DNA of 64,000 nt. It comes from Thalassovita sp. GTDB lineage: Bacteria; Pseudomonadota; Alphaproteobacteria; Rhodobacterales; Rhodobacteraceae. The stretch's first letter is position 1, and the number at the start of each line of letters is the position of its first letter. The stretch spans positions 3,286,001-3,350,000 of the forward strand of contig NZ_OY829290.1 of assembly GCF_963691685.1 (NCBI RefSeq), in the 5' to 3' direction. Shown piece after piece: positions 8,789 to 15,518 of this stretch. Position numbers and translations under genes: made by a program. The notes beneath the pieces were generated by a model. It saw only the letters and a list, made by a program, of their open reading frames with translations. It was not told the DNA's origin and ran no database searches.

Positions 8789-9559
8789 TCAGCGCAGCAA
8801 CCTACGGGTTAAGGGGAACGCCAGCGCATAGGGCAGGATGCGCAGCAGCTTCAGGGGTAAAGTCAGGCGGCGGGGAAAGTGCACTTCGAACGGACGGCGG
8901 TCCAGCCCACGCACAATCGCCTGCGCCGCGTTTTCAGGCGTCATCAGCCCGGGCATGGCAAAGGCGTTTTTTTGGGTCAGACGGGTGTCAACAAACCCCG
9001 GCGACAACAGGCGCACATCAAAGCGGCCGGACAGCTCGATCCGCAGGCTTTCCGCCAGATTGGTCACCCCCGCCTTGGTGGCCGAATAGATTTGCCCCTG
9101 CGGCAGACCAAAATAGCCTGCGACGCTGCCACAGAGCGCCAGCTGACCCGCCGGTCGCAACACGGAAAGCGCGGTGCGCGCCACCATAAAGGCACCCATG
9201 AGGTTCACCTGAACGATGTCCGCCGCACGCTGATTGTCCAGCTCCTCGACCTGACCCGGATCATAGAGCGCCGCCATGTTGATCACCCGGTCCACCGGCC
9301 CCATCGCCCGCATCGCCAACTGGGCCTGCCCCATCGACTGGCTGTCGCCAATATCCAAAGGCAAGACATCGTGGGTGCCGGGCAGTGTTTCGGCCAAGGC
9401 ATGCAGCCGCTCGGCCGTGCGGGCGCTCAGGATCAGGCTATCCCCACGGGCGGCATAGGCGCGCGCCAAAGCCTCACCGATGCCCTCAGAAGCACCGATC
9501 AGCCAGATCCGTTCGGACCGGCGCGGGTTGGGCCCGCCGGATCGTCGTCCCTCAGGCAT
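8789..9559 (-). CDS. Short-chain dehydrogenase/reductase
   Basis: A 256-residue classical SDR with the nucleotide-binding glycine motif GASEGIGEA (~20-28), NMAALY after strand 4, the catalytic Ser region CGSVAGY and YSATKAG (Tyr-x3-Lys). The start at 9559 is chosen because it overlaps the methyltransferase stop by 8 bases (ATGCCTGA); the longer frame lies inside that gene. The C-terminus is basic and hydrophobic (LPLKLLRILPYALAFPLTRRLLR region), as in SDRs that act near membrane lipids. It is the fourth gene of the RpoE-controlled operon. The substrate is unknown, possibly a modified fatty-acyl chain. Confidence 0.87.
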   Translation of the reverse strand: MPEGRRSGGPNPRRSERIWLIGASEGIGEALARAYAARGDSLILSARTAERLHALAETLPGTHDVLPLDIGDSQSMGQAQLAMRAMGPVDRVINMAALYDPGQVEELDNQRAADIVQVNLMGAFMVARTALSVLRPAGQLALCGSVAGYFGLPQGQIYSATKAGVTNLAESLRIELSGRFDVRLLSPGFVDTRLTQKNAFAMPGLMTPENAAQAIVRGLDRRPFEVHFPRRLTLPLKLLRILPYALAFPLTRRLLR

Positions 9560-10709
9560 GGGCCAGCTCCACCTGCACCACATCGGTCTGTCCCACTGCG
9601 AAAGAGGCGGCACAAACCCCAAGGTAATAACGCCAGTTGCGCAGGAAACCTTCGTCATAGCCCAGCCGGCGGATCCGGTTTGACTGTTCCACCAGCCGTT
9701 CATCCCACATCGCGCAGGTGCGCGCGTAGTCGATGCCGAAACCGTGGCTGCCGCGCACCCGCAGGTCGGCCCGATGGGCCTGTTCGGTGATCTTTTGCGT
9801 GCTCAGCAGCATACCGCCGGGAAAGGTGTATTGGCGGATGTAGTCCGAGCTGTTGCGGTAGGTGTCAAAGTAATCATCCTGCACGGTGATCGCCTGAATG
9901 ACCGCACGCCCCCCTTGCGCCAAACGCTGTTTCAGGGTGGAAAAATAGGTCGGCCAGTAGCGTTCGCCCACCGCCTCAATCATCTCAATCGACACGATGT
10001 TGTCGAACTGGCCCTGCACCGCCCGGTAATCCTGCAGCCGGATGTCTGCGCGGCCATCAAGCCGGGCATCGGCATAACCTTTCTGGCTGGGTGAAATGGT
10101 GACGCCAGTGACACGGCGCCCTTGTTCTGCGGCACGTTCCGCAAAGCCGCCCCAACCGCAACCGATCTCCAGAATGTTGTCACCCTCTCCCAGACGATCA
10201 AGGATCCGGTCATATTTGCGGGTCTGCGCGCGGGACAGGTCATTGTCGCCCGGCGCAAACAGCGCTGAGGAATAGGTCATCGTGTCATCCAGCCACAACT
10301 GGTAGAACTCATTGCCGACATCGTAATGCGCTTTGATATTGCGCGCGGCACCCCGGCGGGAGTTTGCCCGCAGCAGCCGGTCCACCACACGGAATTTCAG
10401 CGTCTGCCAGAACCCGGCATAGGCATAGCCGGTGAACTGTTCGAGGTTCATCAGCGCCACTTTGGTCAGCACCTCAATCGAGGGGGTTTCCCAAAGCCCC
10501 GCCACATAGGTTTCGCCCAGGCCAATATCGCCCCGGCTGGCAATCGTCGTCACAACCGACCAGTCCTTGATCTCCATCTCAGCCTCAGGCGCGCCTGCCC
10601 CGAAAGTGTAGCGCTCCCCCTCCGGGGTGCGCAGATGCAGGGTGCCACGGTCGATCCGTTCGCAGGTTGCCAGAAAGTCAGCTTTCACACGGTTGCTTAG
10701 GAATAGCAT
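9552..10709 (-). CDS. Cyclopropane-fatty-acid-synthase-type phospholipid methyltransferase
   Basis: A 385-residue SAM-dependent enzyme of the CFA synthase family. It has the family core AHYDVGNEFYQLWLDDTMTYSSALF region (~127-150) and the SAM-binding ILEIGCGWGGFAE motif. Such enzymes add a methyl or methylene group to unsaturated acyl chains of membrane phospholipids. The partners are a FAD amine-oxidase-like protein and DUF1365 under an RpoE promoter. This recalls the UfaM/UfaD pair that makes methylated diene precursors of furan fatty acids in alphaproteobacteria, so a methyltransferase of that kind is as likely as a true cyclopropane synthase. The ATG directly follows the DUF1365 stop. Confidence 0.88.
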   Translation of the reverse strand: MLFLSNRVKADFLATCERIDRGTLHLRTPEGERYTFGAGAPEAEMEIKDWSVVTTIASRGDIGLGETYVAGLWETPSIEVLTKVALMNLEQFTGYAYAGFWQTLKFRVVDRLLRANSRRGAARNIKAHYDVGNEFYQLWLDDTMTYSSALFAPGDNDLSRAQTRKYDRILDRLGEGDNILEIGCGWGGFAERAAEQGRRVTGVTISPSQKGYADARLDGRADIRLQDYRAVQGQFDNIVSIEMIEAVGERYWPTYFSTLKQRLAQGGRAVIQAITVQDDYFDTYRNSSDYIRQYTFPGGMLLSTQKITEQAHRADLRVRGSHGFGIDYARTCAMWDERLVEQSNRIRRLGYDEGFLRNWRYYLGVCAASFAVGQTDVVQVELAHA

Positions 10710-11489
10710 TCAAGACACCTCATGTGTTGGGGGTGTGGGGCGGGTGCGGTAGCGCGCGCCTTTGAGTTTCAGGATCAGCGCCTGCCAATGGATCAGCGCC
10801 ATGGTGCGCAGACCGCCCATCGGTCGGCGCAGGCTGGCCCGCATGAGGCCCCGATTGGTCAGCGGCTGGCATTGGCCCGACAGCGTGGCCATCACACCCT
10901 CCTCACCGTTGCGATGCAGGATCTGGATGGCGATCTGATCGGGGCGGATATCAAAGCGGAAATCATAGCCGCCCTTAATCTCCTGGAAAGGCGAGACATG
11001 CAGCCGTTTGGATTTGCTCAACTGGGTTTCGCGGGTGATCGGCGCAAAGCCCTCCGCGTGGCACAGGTAAGAATGGCGGTCGTTGAAGGGGGTTGAGACC
11101 TCCGCAATCACCGCCAGCAGATCGTCGTCGCGATAGGCCAGCCAGAAACTGACCGGGTTGAACCCGTAGCCCAGCCAGCGCGGCTGCGTCAGCAGCCTCA
11201 GCGTGACCTCTGATGTCAGCCCATGTTGCGCCAGCACCTCGCGGGCCCAAGGGGCGCCCTGCCCTTCGCCAATTAGGCCGCCATGATCCCGGTCATGCAC
11301 CGCCGCCAGATTGAACCGGTTGCGGCTGAACAGCCGTGGTGTCGGGACAGCTGCCTCTGGGTCCAGCATCAGGAAGTCCACACTATAGCGGAAGGCATTG
11401 CGATGGGCTCCGCGCCGGGTGTGGGTGGTCACGCCTTGGATATGCTGAACTTGGTCCATACCTTGGTTACTCTTGTACTCTGCACTCAT
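10710..11489 (-). CDS. DUF1365 domain-containing protein
   Basis: A 259-residue DUF1365 protein (TRRGAHRNAFRYSVDFLMLD near the start, GYGFNPVSFWLAYRDDDLLAVIAEV in the middle). The molecular function is unknown. DUF1365 genes are regularly found between FAD-oxidoreductase and CFA-synthase-like genes, which points to a part in acyl-chain modification. The start overlaps the oxidoreductase stop as ATGA, and its stop directly abuts the methyltransferase ATG, so the three are tightly co-translated. A second possible start is Met11. Confidence 0.88.
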   Translation of the reverse strand: MSAEYKSNQGMDQVQHIQGVTTHTRRGAHRNAFRYSVDFLMLDPEAAVPTPRLFSRNRFNLAAVHDRDHGGLIGEGQGAPWAREVLAQHGLTSEVTLRLLTQPRWLGYGFNPVSFWLAYRDDDLLAVIAEVSTPFNDRHSYLCHAEGFAPITRETQLSKSKRLHVSPFQEIKGGYDFRFDIRPDQIAIQILHRNGEEGVMATLSGQCQPLTNRGLMRASLRRPMGGLRTMALIHWQALILKLKGARYRTRPTPPTHEVS

Positions 11490-12799
11490 GCATATTGTGC
11501 CCGCAGCTCAGGCCCTGCAGCCTGAGCGTTCTGCGCCAGTTCGCGCGCGATACGCACAGCGCTGGCAAAGCCATCTTCGTGGAAGCCATGGCGGGTGTAG
11601 GCGCCAGCGAACCAGGTTTGGTTCTGCCCCTGCATCTGCCGCAGCTGCTGCTGCGCCGCCAGCGCCGCGCGGTCAAACACCGGGTGACGGAAATTGGTCT
11701 GGTCGTAGATCATGTGATCCGGCACCGGGGTTGCCGGGTTGAGCGAGACAAACAGCGGATCGCTTTCGTCAATATTTTGCAGCCGGTTCATCCAATAGGT
11801 GACGCCAATGCTGGGCTCCGGCAGGCGGGTATCGGCCTTATAAACCCAGGAGGACCAGACCGCGCGGCGCTCAGGCATCTGGCTGACATCACGGTGCAGG
11901 ATCATCTGATTGTCCTGAAAACGCATCGCCCCTAGAACCGCCTGTTCCTCAGACGTGGGATTGGCCAGCAGGCGCAGTGCCTGATCCGAATGGCAGGCAA
12001 AGATCACCTGATCGAACCGTTCCGGCTCCATCCCGTCGGCGAAAACCGTCGCGGCGATGCCATCCCGTTTGACAGCCGAAACCGGTGTGGCCTTGCGTAG
12101 CGACACGCCGGTGCGGGTCAGGTGACGTTCCAACCGGGTGACATATTCGATGCTGCCGCCATCCACCGTCCACCATTGATGCTGACCGCTGGCCGACAAC
12201 AGGGCGTGGTTGCGGAAGAACTGCACCAGTGACTTGGCTGGGAAGCTGCGGATTTCAGACGGTGGCGTTGACCAGATCGCGCCACAAAGCGGCATCAGGT
12301 AGTACCGCTGGAACCAATCCCCGAGGTTCAGATCAGCCATCAGATCGGCGATGGTGCTGTCATCGTTGTCGGCCAAGGCTTCGGCGCGGGCGTTGAAGCG
12401 CAGCACATCGCGCAGCATCCGCACAAAACTGGGACGCAGGGCGTTGCGCTTCTGCGCCAAAAGCGCCTTGATGTTGCGCAACCCGTACTCCACCTCACCA
12501 TCATTGATCGAGGCGCCAAAACTCATGTCGCTTTTGCAGACCGGCACATCCAGATCCTTAAACATCCGGGTCAGATGCGGATAGTTGGCGTAGTTGAACA
12601 CGATAAACCCGGTATCCACGGGCTGCTGACCAGTGATCCCCGCCTGCACGGTGCGCGCATGCCCGCCCAAGCGCGGAGCGGCTTCAAACAGGGTGACCTC
12701 ATGCTGGCCCGCCAGCAGATAAGCCGAGGCGAGACCAGAAATGCCGCCGCCAATCACGGCAATGCGCTGCGGAACAACGGGTAGAGCGTCAAACGACAT
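11486..12799 (-). CDS. FAD-dependent amine-oxidase-like oxidoreductase (UfaD-like)
   Basis: A 437-residue flavoprotein with an N-terminal FAD-binding motif (IAVIGGGISGLASAYLL, ~13-29) and the second FAD motif LGGHART. It is of the amine-oxidase/desaturase group that includes the fatty-acyl desaturase UfaD. It probably oxidises a lipid acyl chain in concert with the methyltransferase two genes on. It is the first gene of the operon. An RpoE-type promoter lies 39 bp upstream on the minus strand, matching the promoter in front of rpoE itself. The exact reaction is inferred from family and context. Confidence 0.87.
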   Translation of the reverse strand: MSFDALPVVPQRIAVIGGGISGLASAYLLAGQHEVTLFEAAPRLGGHARTVQAGITGQQPVDTGFIVFNYANYPHLTRMFKDLDVPVCKSDMSFGASINDGEVEYGLRNIKALLAQKRNALRPSFVRMLRDVLRFNARAEALADNDDSTIADLMADLNLGDWFQRYYLMPLCGAIWSTPPSEIRSFPAKSLVQFFRNHALLSASGQHQWWTVDGGSIEYVTRLERHLTRTGVSLRKATPVSAVKRDGIAATVFADGMEPERFDQVIFACHSDQALRLLANPTSEEQAVLGAMRFQDNQMILHRDVSQMPERRAVWSSWVYKADTRLPEPSIGVTYWMNRLQNIDESDPLFVSLNPATPVPDHMIYDQTNFRHPVFDRAALAAQQQLRQMQGQNQTWFAGAYTRHGFHEDGFASAVRIARELAQNAQAAGPELRAQYA

Positions 12800-12837
12800 G
12801 AGATCTCCTGATAAGTTTGCCCAAGTTATTTGAAGGT

Positions 12838-12865
12838 GTTACGCGGCAACAACGGCTTCGGATCA
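12838..12865 (-). promoter_or_regulatory. RpoE-type promoter for the lipid-modification operon
   Basis: On the minus strand TGATCC (12865-12860) is followed after exactly 17 bp by GTAAC (12842-12838). The -35 TGATC and the spacing match the promoter in front of rpoE, and the Rhodobacter group-IV sigma factor recognises this -35. It should drive the FAD oxidoreductase operon. Confidence 0.8.
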
Positions 12866-12882
12866 CTCATGTGAAAAAAGAA

Positions 12883-12910
12883 TGATCCAACTTTTCAGAA
12901 GTCCCGTAAC
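12883..12910 (+). promoter_or_regulatory. RpoE-type autoregulatory promoter for rpoE-chrR
   Basis: TGATCC (12883-12888), 17 bp, GTAAC (12906-12910). It has the same elements and spacing as the divergent promoter only 18 bp away. Transcription would start near 12917, which bears on the choice of the rpoE start codon. Confidence 0.8.
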
Positions 12911-13003
12911 AAGACTATGCTGACAGAAAGTTACGAAGACACTGCCACCCTTCGCCCCCGTGCCACGCACGGGGCGCCGGTGGCCCGCAGGGAGCGCAAG
13001 AAA

Positions 13004-13597
13004 GTGACGTCAGCGCCAGGGGATGACGGCTGCCAGAAACCAGCTGCGGCAGAGGTGCAAATCGCACCTGAAACGAAGTGGATGCTGGCGGTGCGCGATC
13101 AGCGCGACAAGTCCGCTTTCGCGCGGTTGTTTGACCATTTTGCGCCACGCTTGAAAGGGTTCGTGATCCGCTCAGGCTGCAATCCGGCGCAAGCAGAGGA
13201 AATTGTGCAGGACGTCATGTTGACCGTCTGGCACAAGGCGGAACAGTTTGACCCGCACCGAGCCCAGGTTTCGGCGTGGATCTACCAAATCGCCCGCAAC
13301 CGTCAAATCGACCTGCACCGTAAACTGGGCCGCCCCGTGCCCGAAGAGCTGAAGGAAGAGCCGGGCCTGGAACCCGACGCCAGCCAGATCCTCGCGGTGC
13401 AGCAGGAAACCACTCAATTGAAAGACGCGCTATCGCGCCTTGCGCCGAACCAGCGTGAAATGATCGAAAAAGCCTACTTGGGCGAACTGAGTCATCAGGA
13501 CATCAGCAAGGCCACCGGCCTGCCCCTCGGCACGATCAAATCACGCATCCGGCTGGGGCTGGAACGACTGCGCCACGATCTCAAGGCAATGCGCTAA
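13004..13597 (+). CDS. rpoE: ECF sigma factor RpoE (singlet-oxygen response)
   Basis: A group-IV sigma factor with region 2 (LFDHFAPRLKGFVIRSG ... EEIVQDVMLTVW) and region 4 (LAPNQREMIEKAYLGELSHQ ... GLPLGTIKSRIRLGLERLR). Together with the ChrR gene 1 bp downstream it forms the module that responds to singlet oxygen and organic peroxides. The frame is open from an ATG at 12917, but that codon would sit at the predicted transcription start with no leader. The in-frame GTG at 13004 has an AGGGAG site 9 bases upstream and gives 197 residues, so it is preferred. The extra 29 residues of the longer form look unlike sigma sequence. Confidence 0.88.
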   Translation: MTSAPGDDGCQKPAAAEVQIAPETKWMLAVRDQRDKSAFARLFDHFAPRLKGFVIRSGCNPAQAEEIVQDVMLTVWHKAEQFDPHRAQVSAWIYQIARNRQIDLHRKLGRPVPEELKEEPGLEPDASQILAVQQETTQLKDALSRLAPNQREMIEKAYLGELSHQDISKATGLPLGTIKSRIRLGLERLRHDLKAMR

Positions 13598-13598
13598 G

Positions 13599-14252
13599 AT
13601 GACCGCAATTACCCAACATACCCCCGACGCACTTTTGGCTGCTTACGCTTCCGGCAGCCTTTCGCCCGTGTTCTCGCTTGTGGTGGCCACGCATATCTCC
13701 ATGTGTGCAACCTGCCGTGCCTCCTACGAAAGCCATCAGGCCATCGGCGGCGCGCTGCTGGATGCCACCGATGCCATTTCGCTCAGTGATGGGTTGAAGA
13801 CCGATATCTTTGCCAAGCTGGACATGACGCCAGAAGCGGCCCTGCCGCGCGATCTGCCCAAACCTGCTGCGGCCAAAGGCATCTACCCCGGCCCCCTGAT
13901 GGAGGCGCTGAAAAACAAGCCGCCACGCTGGCGCTCACTGGGGCTGGGCATGAAACAGGCCATCATCAGCGCCGACTCGCATGGCTCGGTACGGTTGCTG
14001 CACATCCCACCGGGTCAGGCGGTGCCGGATCACGGCCACAATGGGATGGAACTGACGCTGGTGCTGCAAGGCAGCTTTAGCGATGAAACCGGCCGTTTTG
14101 GCCCCGGTGACATCGAAGTGGCAGACGAAGATCTGGATCACACCCCGGTTGCGGATGCGGGCGATCCCTGCATCTGTCTGGCGGCCACGGATGCGCCGCT
14201 GCGGTTTAATGAGTTCATGCCCCGCCTGCTGCAACCGATCTTCCGGATTTGA
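13599..14252 (+). CDS. chrR: ChrR-type zinc anti-sigma factor
   Basis: A 217-residue partner of RpoE. The N-terminal zinc anti-sigma domain has His7 and the H-x3-C-x2-C motif (His32, Cys36, Cys39). The C-terminal cupin domain keeps the metal ligands of ChrR at His145, His147, Glu151 and His181. In Rhodobacter the first domain holds the sigma factor and the cupin domain is needed for release by singlet oxygen. It starts one base after the rpoE stop. All expected ligands are present, so it should be functional. Confidence 0.92.
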   Translation: MTAITQHTPDALLAAYASGSLSPVFSLVVATHISMCATCRASYESHQAIGGALLDATDAISLSDGLKTDIFAKLDMTPEAALPRDLPKPAAAKGIYPGPLMEALKNKPPRWRSLGLGMKQAIISADSHGSVRLLHIPPGQAVPDHGHNGMELTLVLQGSFSDETGRFGPGDIEVADEDLDHTPVADAGDPCICLAATDAPLRFNEFMPRLLQPIFRI

Positions 14253-14298
14253 GCCTGTTCTAAACTGTCCTGGCCTATCGGACCTTAGCGCGCCCGGA

Positions 14299-14859
14299 TC
14301 AGGGCGCGCAGACCAAACCCACCATGTGACGCACCACGGACAACAGCTGACGCAGCTGCGCCTCGCTCTTGGCTTGGGATTTATAGCCGACACAGGTGAC
14401 CCGCACCCATTCTGCCATCTGCTCCACCGTCAGATCATGCCGCGCCAAGGCGGCGGATTGATCAGCGAAAAGATCCAGCAGCAGGGCCTCCTTGATGGCA
14501 TCCACCTCGGACATCGCCCGATGACCGGCAGCACTGAGGCTTTCCTCCAGCGTTTCCACCTCGGGCGAGGCGGTCATGATCCGAAACGGCTGCACCAGCG
14601 CAATCTCAAAAAAGATATCCAGCTTGTCCGCCAGCGCAGGCGTGTCCGCCCATTGTGCGCGGGTCTGCTCTTCGATCTGGACACCGGCGTGACGGATCAA
14701 ATCACACAGCAGCACATCCTTGCTGGAAAAGGCGTTGTAGACCGTCTGGCGGGCCACACCGGCCTCTTCGGCGATGTCCTTCATGGTGGTTTTTTTCAGG
14801 CCAAACCGGGTGAAAACCCGCATCGCAGCCTCAAGGATTTCGATCTTGCTGTCACTCAT
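14299..14859 (-). CDS. TetR-family transcriptional regulator
   Basis: A 186-residue repressor with an N-terminal TetR helix-turn-helix (FGLKKTTMKDIAEEAGVARQ, then TVYNAFSSKD) and a variable ligand-binding part. The start at 14859 (MSDSKIEILEAAMRVF) is preferred over upstream codons because homology begins there; no strong binding site is seen. It is divergent from the molybdenum hydroxylase genes, and a near-palindromic site lies between them, so it probably represses them and itself. A GCGCGCCC/GGGCGCGC hairpin (14288-14309) spans its stop codon and may end transcription. Confidence 0.87.
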   Translation of the reverse strand: MSDSKIEILEAAMRVFTRFGLKKTTMKDIAEEAGVARQTVYNAFSSKDVLLCDLIRHAGVQIEEQTRAQWADTPALADKLDIFFEIALVQPFRIMTASPEVETLEESLSAAGHRAMSEVDAIKEALLLDLFADQSAALARHDLTVEQMAEWVRVTCVGYKSQAKSEAQLRQLLSVVRHMVGLVCAP

Positions 14860-14869
14860 AATGGGCATA

Positions 14870-14904
14870 TTGACAAAAAACGGCCAAGTGTCAATATTGG
14901 ACAC
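14870..14904 (+). promoter_or_regulatory. Promoter with TetR-type operator
   Basis: TTGACA (14870-14875) is followed after 17 bp by AATATT (14893-14898), a plausible plus-strand promoter. The inverted repeat GTGTCAATATTGGACAC (14888-14904; 5-bp arms, central AATATT) covers the -10 element. A TetR protein bound there would block the molybdenum hydroxylase genes. Confidence 0.5.
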
Positions 14905-15048
14905 AAAGACGACTCGCGTACAGATGCCCAAATTGGTCAGCACCGCCGACCTTTTCTGGCCATCCACAGGGGGCGGCTTACCATTGACCTATCTAAGGCA
15001 GCTCAAGACAGCCCAACGCAGCCGGGGCGCCACCAAGGAGATTGCAGC

Positions 15049-15513
15049 ATGAAACTGATTGTGAACGGTACTGAACGGCAGGTGGAGGTCGAAGATGACA
15101 TGCCCCTGCTGTGGATCCTCAGGGATGAGCTGGGCATCACCGGTGTGAAATACGGCTGCGGCATCGCCGCCTGTGGCGCCTGCACCGTCCATGTTGACGG
15201 CGAAGCCATGCGCAGCTGTCAGGTGACCGCCGACACGCTGGAAGACGGCATGGAAATCACCACCATCGAAGGTCTTGGCACGCCGCCTGCCCTGCATGCG
15301 GTGCAATCGGCCTGGGTCAAACATCAGGTGGCGCAATGTGGCTATTGCCAGTCCGGCCAGATCATGCAGGCCGCCGCGCTGCTGGCTGAGATCCCGAACC
15401 CGACGGATGAAGATATCGATGACGCGATGAGCGGCAACCTCTGCCGTTGTGGCACCTACCCGCGCATCCGCGCTGCGGTGAAAACCGCCGCTCAGACCCT
15501 GCAGGAGGCCTGA
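15049..15513 (+). CDS. (2Fe-2S)-binding small subunit of molybdenum hydroxylase (IorA type)
   Basis: A 154-residue subunit with two [2Fe-2S] clusters: a plant-ferredoxin-type set (YGCGIAACGACTVHVDG, ~37-53) and the C-terminal alpha-helical set (CGYCQSG ... GNLCRCGTYPRI). It passes electrons from the Mo site to an acceptor. The ATG at 15049 has an AAGGAG site at 15035-15040; the frame extends further upstream but without a start that fits. The large subunit starts 5 bp after its stop. No FAD subunit is adjacent, as in isoquinoline oxidoreductase and related two-subunit aldehyde dehydrogenases. Confidence 0.9.
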   Translation: MKLIVNGTERQVEVEDDMPLLWILRDELGITGVKYGCGIAACGACTVHVDGEAMRSCQVTADTLEDGMEITTIEGLGTPPALHAVQSAWVKHQVAQCGYCQSGQIMQAAALLAEIPNPTDEDIDDAMSGNLCRCGTYPRIRAAVKTAAQTLQEA

Positions 15514-15518
15514 AACCC

